Of a stretch of DNA of 64,000 nucleotides, positions 54,046-62,305 are shown in pieces. The DNA is from an uncultured Lachnospiraceae bacterium (GTDB lineage Bacteria; Bacillota; Clostridia; Lachnospirales; Lachnospiraceae): assembly GCA_910585625.1 (NCBI GenBank), contig CAJUFQ010000017.1, forward strand, positions 1-64,000. The letters are read 5' to 3'. The translations under genes and the position numbers were made by a program. The notes beneath the pieces were generated by a model. The model saw nothing but the letters and a program-made list of their open reading frames with translations. It was not told where the DNA came from and did not search any database. Positions within the stretch are counted from its first letter, which is position 1; every line of letters starts with the position of its first letter.

Positions 54046-54681
54046 TCACCAACAATCCCTGGAGCCAAGATGTTCCTGCGGATTCTCATCCTCAAATTCA
54101 AAGACGCACCGCTGGTAAGCGTTGATTACATGCGTGTCCAGATATTTGTCATAACGCTTATGATTCCTTCCATAAGACATATGCACATGCCCGTGAAGGA
54201 AAAATTTCGGATGGTATTTCTCCATCAGCCACTTAAACGCCCGGAATCCTTGATGCGGCAAATCCCGTCCGTCATTAAGCTGATAGGCCGGCGCATGCGT
54301 CACCAGTATATCGAAGCCCCGCCTACGGAACAATTTAAAGCGCAGCTTCGCAACTCTTTGTTTCATCTGCCATTCAGTATACTGATGCGTCCCCTGCTTA
54401 TAGCGCATGGAACCGCCGAGCCCCAGAATGCGGATTCCTTCGTAGACAAAAATCTGATCCTCAATGCAGATGCACCCATCCGGTGCGACTCTCTCGTATT
54501 TCTCATCATGGTTCCCATGTACATACAATACCGGAACATGGGAAAATGTTGCCAGAAAAGAAAGGTACTGCGGATCTAAGTCACCGCAGGAAATTATCAG
54601 ATCGGCCCCTTCCAGCTTGCTCTTATGGAAATCATCCCAAAGATATTTCGACTCTTCGTCGGCAATCGCCAGTATTTTCAT
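54046..54681 (-). CDS. Calcineurin-like metallophosphoesterase
   Basis: 211 residues. Metal motifs in order: ILAIADEESKYLWD (Asp but with the usual DxH His replaced), SCGDLDPQYLSFL, YVHGNHDEKYE, LVTHAPAYQL and FFLHGHVHMSYG. It is a small single-domain phosphoesterase of the YfcE/MJ0936 sort, perhaps acting on nucleotides or cyclic nucleotides. The altered first motif (D-E-E rather than D-x-H) is worth noting and could change metal use. Followed closely by the HAD gene. Confidence 0.88.
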   Translation of the reverse strand: MKILAIADEESKYLWDDFHKSKLEGADLIISCGDLDPQYLSFLATFSHVPVLYVHGNHDEKYERVAPDGCICIEDQIFVYEGIRILGLGGSMRYKQGTHQYTEWQMKQRVAKLRFKLFRRRGFDILVTHAPAYQLNDGRDLPHQGFRAFKWLMEKYHPKFFLHGHVHMSYGRNHKRYDKYLDTHVINAYQRCVFEFEDENPQEHLGSRDCW

Positions 54682-54715
54682 GAATAAACTCTCCCATGCA
54701 CGATATGTAAAAGGC

Positions 54716-56629
54716 TCAGTCTTCTTTCTTCACTCCCTGTTGCCTGACGACCGGCTCTGCCTGCTCTTTCAGTTCCTTCTTAGTCGGGATGGAACCGATG
54801 ACATTGTCCGCCAGCCAGTCCATGGTCATGATTTCCTCCGGCAGCATGCTCCTGTCCGGCTCCACGTTCGCCATCCCCGTCTGAGAGAACAGGATGCCGG
54901 AAAATGGGTTGAATTCCCCGGAACTGATAGTTGCTTTCAGCAGCCCAATCAGGCGTTTCGTCTCTACTGGCAAATGCTTGGAACAAACAACGTCCACCAC
55001 GCCCTCTGCCATGCCCCACCAGTAATTGATAGCCTTGGTAGTGGATGGGTTATCATCGTATTTCCAGGTGCCGTCCATGATTGTGCGGATTAACTGCTCG
55101 TAAAACTTACCCCAGTGATACAAAGGCATGGCAAGGTTTTTCGGCGAGTCTTTGTCCATATAATAAACGCCGAAATAACGGGATGCCTCCTCCGGGATTA
55201 CCATATCCCTGCCCGAGACACAGGAAGAACCAGTTGCCCGGATTCTCTCCTCAATGTCCACGCCTTTCTTCGTTGACCACTCCAGGAAAACCTGCGCGCG
55301 CGGATTGAGCATCTTCGCCCCCAGCGCAAAAGCATTGATATTGGCGATGGAACCATATATCGGATAGTCTGCGATATAAGTCATCCGATTATTCTCAGCC
55401 ATCGCCCCGGCAATGGCGCCCATTAAGAATTTAGCCTCATGCATCCGTGAATAATACGTGCGGATATAACGATGCGAAGTGTTCAGAGAGCAGTTCAGTA
55501 TCCTTATCTGCGGATTGGCGATTGCTGCCTTCACGCTCGCCTGCACAAATGGCGGGGAAGTGGTGAAAATAAGGTTGCAGCCCTTTTCTATGGCGTCCGC
55601 CAAAAGCTCCTCTACATTTTCCTTCGTCCCATTTTCATAACAGATGATATTGACTTCTTCCGGGAATGTCTGTTCCAGGTAAAGTCTGCCCAGCTCATGG
55701 GCATAAGTCCAGCCGGACGTCTCCAGCCTCTTCTCGTTGATGAACGCAATCTTAAGCTTGTGTGCGCTGGAAGGAAAAAGGATGTTTCGCAGAGGCAGCT
55801 TTTTTTTCTTCTGGTTCGGCTTCATCTTAAGGTCGATGTCCGGCTTCTCCTGCAGCAGCTCAAATTCTTCCCAGCATTTTGCAATCAGATCCCATATCTC
55901 ATCCGTTGTCTTCTGCTGTATCTCCTCATACCCATACAAGGTGATGAATGACAGGAAGGCGTCCGCCGGCGTAATCGCCAGCTTCCTGCCGCCTCTTGCA
56001 TGATACTCAGAGACAAAGCGTGAATATACGGAGCTGAACGTGAGCCGTTCTTCTTCCGTCCAAACCTCTCCCGGCTCTTTGCCCACTGCCTCCTGCAGCT
56101 TCGCGAATCTTCCTTCCTGCGAAAACCAGATGTAATTAATCGGAGCTGCCTGGTAGAAATCAAGGAACTCATAGTAAATCTTATTTTCCTTTTCATCGGT
56201 GCGCCTGGGTATGATGCGCGTCACATTTCCGGGGATGGAAACCGCCCCGAAATATTTCATGACGCTTACACGTTTATTGCCTTCTTCCACATAGAATTTA
56301 TTCATGTATTCATAAGCCTTGATAGGGTCGCGGATGCCCTCCTTCATATGGATATCGCTCAGGTTCTGCCATTTCATGGCAAACTCCGAGCTTTCCCTGA
56401 GGATTGGCATGAAATTCCCCGCAAAAGAATTGCTCCGCGCCCCGGTCTTAGTTCCCACAATCTGATCCGTCGGAACCTGCACCAAACCGAGCGGGGTCTC
56501 CGAATAAGAACCTTTTTCCGGCAGAATCTCATCCAATACTTGTAACGTAGGCTTCACGCCGCGCAGCATCCGCGCCTGGTAATCTTTTTTCCCCGATTTA
56601 AATGCCTTGCCGTAATCTTCCCTTCCCAT
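54716..56629 (-). CDS. ParB-like domain fused to a BMP-family substrate-binding domain, cytoplasmic
   Basis: 637 residues without signal peptide or membrane helix. The N-terminal region (~1-260) contains PTDQIVGTKTGARSNSFAGNF, DPIKAYEYMNKFYVEEGNKR and VSVMKYFGA, a ParB/sulfiredoxin-like fold with the GxKR motif. After a basic linker (KPNQKKKKLPLRNILFP), residues ~295-610 are a basic membrane protein (BMP/PnrA-like) periplasmic-binding domain (KIAFINEKRLETSGWTYAHE, GCNLIFTTSPPFVQASVKAA, FLMGAIAGAMAENNRMTYIA, NINAFALGAKMLNPRAQVFL). BMP domains bind nucleosides outside the cell; here the protein appears intracellular, suggesting a nucleoside sensor rather than an importer. Normal in some Lachnospiraceae; function unknown. 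Confidence 0.85.
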   Translation of the reverse strand: MGREDYGKAFKSGKKDYQARMLRGVKPTLQVLDEILPEKGSYSETPLGLVQVPTDQIVGTKTGARSNSFAGNFMPILRESSEFAMKWQNLSDIHMKEGIRDPIKAYEYMNKFYVEEGNKRVSVMKYFGAVSIPGNVTRIIPRRTDEKENKIYYEFLDFYQAAPINYIWFSQEGRFAKLQEAVGKEPGEVWTEEERLTFSSVYSRFVSEYHARGGRKLAITPADAFLSFITLYGYEEIQQKTTDEIWDLIAKCWEEFELLQEKPDIDLKMKPNQKKKKLPLRNILFPSSAHKLKIAFINEKRLETSGWTYAHELGRLYLEQTFPEEVNIICYENGTKENVEELLADAIEKGCNLIFTTSPPFVQASVKAAIANPQIRILNCSLNTSHRYIRTYYSRMHEAKFLMGAIAGAMAENNRMTYIADYPIYGSIANINAFALGAKMLNPRAQVFLEWSTKKGVDIEERIRATGSSCVSGRDMVIPEEASRYFGVYYMDKDSPKNLAMPLYHWGKFYEQLIRTIMDGTWKYDDNPSTTKAINYWWGMAEGVVDVVCSKHLPVETKRLIGLLKATISSGEFNPFSGILFSQTGMANVEPDRSMLPEEIMTMDWLADNVIGSIPTKKELKEQAEPVVRQQGVKKED

Positions 56630-56745
56630 AATACCTCCTGCGGTTCCTGCACAAATGACTACTTCCCATTATATGGATAAAATAAGGCAAATGTCAATTA
56701 TCTTTTGGTTGAGATTTTCCTATTTTTGATATAAACTGTTTTTCC

Positions 56746-56876
56746 AGTACCAAAAGGTCTTGCTGCCTCTGGCAGCATAGACATCCTGCACAAAAAGTGT
56801 CTGGAAAGCTAGCTTTCCATAGCGCTTTTCTGTGCAGAATGTTTCCTTCACTTTATGATGAAAACCTTTTGGTACT
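56746..56876. repeat. 131-bp structured intergenic element with 13-bp terminal inverted repeats
   Basis: Ends AGTACCAAAAGGT (56746-56758) and ACCTTTTGGTACT (56864-56876) are perfectly complementary. Inside are a hairpin TGCTGCC-TC-GGCAGCA and a long stem CTGCACA.AAAAG / CTTTT.TGTGCAG capped by TGGAAAGC-TA-GCTTTCCA. No coding capacity. Either a MITE/REP-type repeat or a structured RNA; no obvious target duplication. Remaining sequence of 56630-56920 contains nothing else recognisable. Confidence 0.8.
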
Positions 56877-56920
56877 ACAGAATTACAATTCAGCCAAACC
56901 GCACTACTTTTTATCCCCCT

Positions 56921-59245
56921 TCAGTCCGCATAAACCCGCAGCCTCTGGGCAACGCTGCCTTCCCCGTATTTCCGGTATAAGGAAAGCACAATCAAGGCGC
57001 ACGACAAGAACAAGGCCACGCTGCTGGCCGCAAACTCTGCGACAGGATAGCCAATCATAAAATACCCCATGCGTTCTTTCATCTGCCGCCCCATCTGCCA
57101 AAAAGCCCAGCTCCCGAAAACACCAGTCAGCGTCATAATGATAAGGCTGTAAAAAAATCCTTCCAGCACAAGCATCTTCTTCAGCTGCCGGCTTGTAAGC
57201 CCGATGCTTTCCATGACTGCAAACTCCTTCCTCCTTACGGTGAGTCCCGTGATTGTCACATTGACATAGTTTACGATACCCATTAAGAGCAAGATTCCAC
57301 ACAAAGCGCCCATCAGCAGACGGTTCGCGATGATATAATCCCTCATCTCCTTGAACATATCAAGTTTGGAGAAGAAACGCATATCCTTCACTTTCTTTTT
57401 GTTCACGATATCATAAACCCCAAACGTCTTACCTATATCATCCCTGCTCAGCTCAATCTGAGCCGGAGAAAGCTGATGCTCATGCATCTGGATCATGCCC
57501 TCCCCCTCTATCACGGCATCCACATCCAAGACCAAATCCCTCTCCTGCGCAAACGCCTTTAACTCTTCTAAAAATTCATCGCTTACTTTCTGTATCAGGC
57601 AGGTAGTACGGTAAGGCCACCAAGTGTTCTGTTCCCCACGCAAGATGGCAAGAGCCTCTTCATCCAGCAGGACCTCCGCAAACGCCCCCGTCACGACAAC
57701 GCTTTCTTTAATTCCCGCAAGCCCCTGTATCTGCTGCAGAAGCTCGTCTGGAAAAAGCGGGACAATGCCGTCCTCATTTTTCCGATGCGACCCAAGCTCA
57801 ATCTCGTTGTAATCCATAATCGTCACGTCCGTCCCGACTATTATGTCCCAGTAATCATGTTCTATCTGGTCAACCGTGTCAGCCCCCTGGGTAATCATGA
57901 CCACCCCTAATGACACGGTCATCCCCAGCGTCAGGCAAACTGCGCTGACAAAAAAACGCCTCCGAAAACGCAGGATGTTCCTCCATGCCATCCGCCACAA
58001 CCGGAACCGACGTCTCTTGTTTTTTCGCACGTCCTTCCTGTCATATGTCTGCCCGCAGCCGTCTCCATATAATTGGCCGCCTCAACAGGGGTCAGCTTTA
58101 CCGTGCTGCGAATGGCGAGCGAAGAACAAAGAAACGTCGCGCTCCCCACGAAAAAAACGGACGCCGCCAGGAGAAACGGATGGAACGTAATCATGCCGGC
58201 CGCGCTCCCAAATCGATACAAATACATCCGGGACAGCAAAAGCGGCAGCACGCAAAGGACAAGCAAAGCCCCCTCTGCCGCGCCAAGCAGGCTGCCTTCC
58301 AGGACATTCCTAGCTGTCTGCCGGCAGACGAGCCCTAAGCTGCTTATCCGTGGTCCCGAGCGTCTTTAACAGCCCATATTGCCGGATTTTTTGCTCATAG
58401 GAAATGCGCATGACATTATAGACAAGCAGCCCTGCGCTTAGCAGGATGGCCGCTGCCAGCGCAAACATGGCGTCAAACCCTCATGCCATCGTAAACATCG
58501 CCACTTCCACCGACGTATCATTTCCAAGGAACTGCTGCCGTATATCCCGCATATCAATATCACGGTAGAGATTGCGCTCAACCTGTCTTCCGGACACTCT
58601 GTCGTCCTGCCTTAAATAGAGCGTCAATTCCCGCTCCTCCTCTTCAGAAACAGCCTCCAGAAATGCCTGTGAAAAATATGCGTCTGGCAGCCCATAGATA
58701 ACTGTGGCGATATACTCCGTATAATACCCGCACAGCCGGAACGTAAATTCTTCCTGGCGCTCCTCAGAAAACTCAACCACAACCGGCAGCTCCATGCCAA
58801 TCTCAAGATTGGCAATCCCCAGCCGTTCCAAAGTCCGTATCGGAAGCATGACGTCCATCTTTTCCATAGGGTAATTTCCATGGATATCTGTATATGCCGG
58901 GCTTTTTATCTTCTCCCAGGCAACGTCGTCAATCACTGCCGCCCGGTCTCCCAGCGCATATCCGAATTGTATATATCTGCCGACATCCTTAATATAGGGC
59001 AGCTCTTTTATCTCTTCATACTGTTCCTGCGTTGCCCGCTCAAGCGCCGTATCCGAGACAGCCCCCCGTTCCCTGGCGTTGCGCAGCATATCTGTCTCCA
59101 GCTTGCCAAGGGCAAAGCTGAACACGCAAAAAAGCATCATGACGGCAAAAGCCACCGCTCCCGTCAGGACCAGCTGCTTCCCTCTGTCTGCACGGTACTC
59201 TTTTGGGGCAAGGAATGATACAACTTTCTTCTTATTATTCTTCAT
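56921..59245 (-). pseudogene. FtsX-family ABC transporter permease, broken in three places
   Basis: From ATG 59245 (overlapping the ATPase stop) the first part, VVSFLAPKEYRADRGKQLVLTG with one helix and an extracellular domain, ends at TGA 58481-58483. The sense frame continues straight on with GFDAMFALAAAILLSAGLLVYN, probably a former Trp codon. After KTLGTTDKQL a frameshift near 58335 moves to LVCRQTARNVLEGSLLGAAEGALLV. After EAANYMETAAGRHM a second near 58050 moves to DVRKNKRRRFRLWRMAWRN, which stays open to 56921 with the C-terminal FtsX domain (GIVNYVNVTITGLTVRRKEFAVMESIGLT). It would be the eight-helix permease of a lantibiotic/bacitracin-type exporter or stress sensor. Inactive as written. 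Confidence 0.85.
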
Positions 59246-59915
59246 CCCGGCCACCCCGCACTTTCCCATCCTCGATGCGGATGCTGTAATCTGCCATCTG
59301 GGCAATTTCTTCATTATGCGTCACGACTACAATCGTCTGATGGAATAACGATGCGCTGGACTTTAAAAGCCCTGCCACTTCCATCCCAGTGACTGAATCA
59401 AGGTTCCCCGTCGGCTCGTCGGCAAGGATAACCGCAGGCTTAGAAGACAACGCCCTGGCAATCGCCACCCTCTGCTGCTGCCCGCCGGAAAGCATATGCG
59501 GCATGCTATTAAGCTTCTCCCGCAGCTTCAAGGTATCGATGACACGCTCGAAAAACTCACCGTCCGCCTCCCTCCCATCCAGCTGCCGCGGCAGGATGAT
59601 ATTCTCATAAACGTTCAGCACCGGAACCAGATTGTAATTTTGGAACACAAATCCGATATTCCGCCTGCGGAACACCGTCAGGTCATCTTTTTTAAGCTTG
59701 CCGATATCTTCGCCCCGCACGATGACTTCCCCTTGCGTAGGGCAATCCAGGCCCCCCAGCATATTGAGGAGCGTGGTCTTCCCGCTCCCGGAAGAACCTA
59801 TGACGGAGACAAACGCTCCGTCCTCCACTGAAATGGAAACTCCGTCCAGGGCATGAACTTCCCCCGACGGAGTCTGATAAATTTTCCTTACATCTTTTGT
59901 CTCTAATACAATCAT
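59235..59915 (-). CDS. ABC transporter ATP-binding protein (MacB/LolD-type)
   Basis: 226 residues from ATG 59915, behind AGGAGGTAGG. Walker A IGSSGSGKTTLLN, Q-loop FVFQNYNLVPVLNV, signature MLSGGQQQRVAIARAL, Walker B ILADEPTGNLD and the switch His VVVTHNEEIAQ are all intact. It powers the FtsX-type permease encoded next, which is broken, so this ATPase is probably orphaned or serves another permease such as the one at 62306. Genes just upstream are a response regulator and a kinase remnant, the usual arrangement of peptide-antibiotic resistance modules. Confidence 0.93.
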   Translation of the reverse strand: MIVLETKDVRKIYQTPSGEVHALDGVSISVEDGAFVSVIGSSGSGKTTLLNMLGGLDCPTQGEVIVRGEDIGKLKKDDLTVFRRRNIGFVFQNYNLVPVLNVYENIILPRQLDGREADGEFFERVIDTLKLREKLNSMPHMLSGGQQQRVAIARALSSKPAVILADEPTGNLDSVTGMEVAGLLKSSASLFHQTIVVVTHNEEIAQMADYSIRIEDGKVRGGRDEE

Positions 59916-59948
59916 CTTCCTACCTCCTGCCCTTCCTGTCTCTGCCAA

Positions 59949-60205
59949 TCTTCTGACAGTTCCATTCTAACATGAGGTTCTTACAATCTGCTTACATTTA
60001 GGATAACCATTTACCAAAATTAAAAACCTGCCGGATTCAAGGAAGGGACAAAGTGGGCAAGTCCACTTCACCCCCCGCCCCCCATTCATGTGGGGTGCTG
60101 GACATCCGGTGGATGTCCGTTTAGCGCCGACCGGAGCGAAGCGGAGACCTTGCACACTTTGACGCGCCGAGCACATTTGCGAAGCAATATATACCTCTTG
60201 TGCGA
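59949..60205. other. Intergenic region with palindrome and repeat fragments
   Basis: No gene. Contains GGACATCC-GGT-GGATGTCC (60100-60118), a perfect 8-bp inverted repeat, and ACAAAGTGGGCAAGTCCA at 60049-60066, which is echoed near 9934. It leads directly into repeat copy B, so the whole 60049-60276 stretch may be one repeated element. Confidence 0.5.
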
Positions 60206-60276
60206 GTGCGCATATTATTTTTGTCTTATAGGAAGATACTTTCACGCTTTAGCGTGGCAAGATCTTCCTATAAGAT
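60206..60276 (+). repeat. Dispersed palindromic intergenic repeat, copy B
   Basis: Same block as 51865-51937, opposite strand. The outer arms CTTATAGGAAGAT and ATCTTCCTATAAG are perfectly complementary (13 bp) and enclose CACGC-TTTA-GCGTG. It overlaps the last bases of the kinase remnant and may end its transcript. Confidence 0.85.
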
Positions 60277-60673
60277 AAAAATAGAAATTTCCAGCCCCGA
60301 ATCCCTGCGCCTGGCTTTCAGAAACCCTCCGTGCCTAAGGACAATCTCCCTTGACAGATAAAGCCCCAACCCGAACCCAGGCTGTCCATGCGTCTCCTTT
60401 CCCCGGTAAAACTTCTGAAAAATCAGCGGTTCTTCCCCTTCAAGGATGCCAGCCCCGCTGTCTGCCACGCAAATTTTCGTATACATTTCATCCTGGCTGA
60501 GAGACACCGCGACGGTTGCGCCTGGCGGGGAATATTTCACGCTGTTTTCCAGGATATTAAAAACTGCCTCGCCAAGCCAGCCGGCGTCATGAGAGGCGCA
60601 TATTCCTTCCTTTGACCTGAAATCAATGAAGATATTTTTCGCGTCCGCCGCTTTTTTACCTTTTTCCAGTCAT
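60268..60673 (-). pseudogene. Sensor histidine kinase remnant (N-terminal deletion)
   Basis: The response regulator stop at 60676 is followed by ATG 60673, which reads only five codons. In a shifted frame from about 60669 the sequence encodes the C-terminal ATPase of a kinase: DAKNIFIDFRSKEG, GEAVFNILENSVKYSPPG (N box), VADSGAGI, FQKFYRGKETHGQPGFGLGL and the C-terminus. The membrane sensor and the HisKA domain with its phospho-His are missing; about 200 residues are deleted between the start and this point. The frame from 60540 is intact. A partner of the response regulator at 60676, now unable to receive a signal or autophosphorylate. Confidence 0.8.
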
Positions 60674-60675
60674 GC

Positions 60676-61371
60676 CTACTCTCCAAATGTATAGCCCGGC
60701 CCGAACACAGTCTTGATATAGATAGGGTTATCCGGATCAGGCTCAATTTTCTTCCGCAGACGAGAAAGCGTGACGTTCACGGTATTTTCCTCCACATAAG
60801 AACCTTTTGCGTCCCAAATCTGCTCCAGGATCATCCGTTTGGTGACGACCCTCTTGTGGTTCCTTGCCAGCAGCTCAAGCAGGACGTACTCTTTGGGCGT
60901 AAGCTTTACATCCCTGCCGCCTGACGTTACCTGTTTGCGCGCGAAGTCAATCCGCAGGCCCTCATAGGAAAACGCCTGCGTATGCCCCTCTCCCATCCTG
61001 CGCAGGACCGCCTCTGCATGTTTTAACAAGACCGCCATCGGGAACGGTTTCACCAGGTAATCGTCCGCCCCGCAGTCAAAGGCGCGTATCATGTCCATCT
61101 CATCGTCCCGCGCCGTCAGGAAGATGACTGGCGTCCCGCCACAATCCCGCACCTTCTGGCAAAGGGCAAACCCTTCGCCAGCCGGAAGCCCGATATCAAT
61201 GACCATAAGCGACGTGCCTCTCTGGATAGCATCCATTCCTTCCCGGACAGAGCCAAATCCTTGCGCTTCATATCCTGCATTGGCAAATGCCTTGCACAAC
61301 GCCCGGTTCAGCAATTCGTCGTCCTCGACAATCACGACCTTTTTTGCACCCATTAATGTATCATATTCCAT
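60676..61371 (-). CDS. OmpR-family response regulator
   Basis: About 231 residues from ATG 61371; ATG 61353 and 61404 are alternatives. The receiver has KVVIVEDDELLNRAL, phospho-Asp in LMVIDIGLPAGEGF, IFLTARDDE and DDYLVKPFP; the winged-helix DNA-binding end has KLTPKEYVLLELLARNHKRVVTK and TVNVTLSRLRKKIEPDP. In this position beside FtsX permeases it normally switches on the transporter in response to peptide antibiotics. Its kinase is deleted, so control may have been lost or shared. Confidence 0.92.
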   Translation of the reverse strand: MEYDTLMGAKKVVIVEDDELLNRALCKAFANAGYEAQGFGSVREGMDAIQRGTSLMVIDIGLPAGEGFALCQKVRDCGGTPVIFLTARDDEMDMIRAFDCGADDYLVKPFPMAVLLKHAEAVLRRMGEGHTQAFSYEGLRIDFARKQVTSGGRDVKLTPKEYVLLELLARNHKRVVTKRMILEQIWDAKGSYVEENTVNVTLSRLRKKIEPDPDNPIYIKTVFGPGYTFGE

Positions 61372-61434
61372 ATGCCCTGTTTTTCCTTTTTCCTGGAGCC
61401 GCATCTTTGTGTTTTATATGTTGGAAGAACCTGC

Positions 61435-62157
61435 TCAGATATCCGCTAATTCCCTCCTGCGTTCCTTCCAGTCCGGCATCACCTCTGCCACCAACTCCCA
61501 GAACTGCCGCGAATGGTTCGGATGGACAAAATGAGCAAATTCATGCACTGCCACATATTCCACGCACCTCCTGGGCGCCTTCGCTAAACGGCTGTTCAGA
61601 GTAATAATCCCTTTCACGGTCTGGCACGATCCCCACCGGGAGGTCATGTCCCGCACCCGCAGCCTGGGATATGGAACCCCGTATCTCTCAAATACCCCAT
61701 ATGCCTCGTCTATCAATTCCTGAAATGTGTTTACCGTATATTCCTTCATCCATTCGGCCATCATCCGCTCTTTACGGGCAAAATCATCCTTGTCCCGGAC
61801 TCTGAGGAAAATAAATGCGCCGTCCATGCATACCGTTTCCGGCTCCGTCTCTTCGACCTCTAACAAGAAGCTTTTGCCAAACAGATGATATTCCTCGCCG
61901 CTGACATATTTCCTTGGAGCTTCTTCTGACAGCTTCCTTTTTTCTTCATACCTGGCAAGCGCGGACAGGATAAACGCCTGCTTCTCTTTTATAAATGCAT
62001 CTATCACGCTTACCGGTATCCGGCTGTTTGCCGATACCAGTACCCTGCCGTCCGGCTTTATTCTGACGTTTATATTTTTGACCGCTTTTCTCGTCAGCAA
62101 ATATGTAATGACGCCTTGTTCGCACAAAACCTGATGCTCCTGTGTTTTCTGGGCCAT
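61435..62157 (-). CDS. YgjP/SprT-like metal-dependent hydrolase
   Basis: 240 residues. The zinc site HEFAHFVHPNHSRQFWELV near 205 (HExxH plus a third His), KNINVRIKPDGRVLVSA at the N-terminus and MTSRWGSCQTVKGIITLN (the conserved RWGSC loop) identify the YgjP/DUF45 family of predicted metalloproteases. Often found beside restriction or DNA-processing genes, but here it stands between two transporter genes. Substrate unknown. No signal peptide; cytoplasmic. Confidence 0.88.
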   Translation of the reverse strand: MAQKTQEHQVLCEQGVITYLLTRKAVKNINVRIKPDGRVLVSANSRIPVSVIDAFIKEKQAFILSALARYEEKRKLSEEAPRKYVSGEEYHLFGKSFLLEVEETEPETVCMDGAFIFLRVRDKDDFARKERMMAEWMKEYTVNTFQELIDEAYGVFERYGVPYPRLRVRDMTSRWGSCQTVKGIITLNSRLAKAPRRCVEYVAVHEFAHFVHPNHSRQFWELVAEVMPDWKERRRELADI

Positions 62158-62305
62158 CAGAATCCTCCTATCCCTTCTTTTTTATCAAATCAGAAAAGGT
62201 TCTCCGACAGACAAACCTGTTACTTCAAGGAGTTGCTGCGGCTCAATTTCCCTGTTTTCTCTCCATTATTATGTGAGATACTCCAAAGCCAACGCCGTTA
62301 CACAC

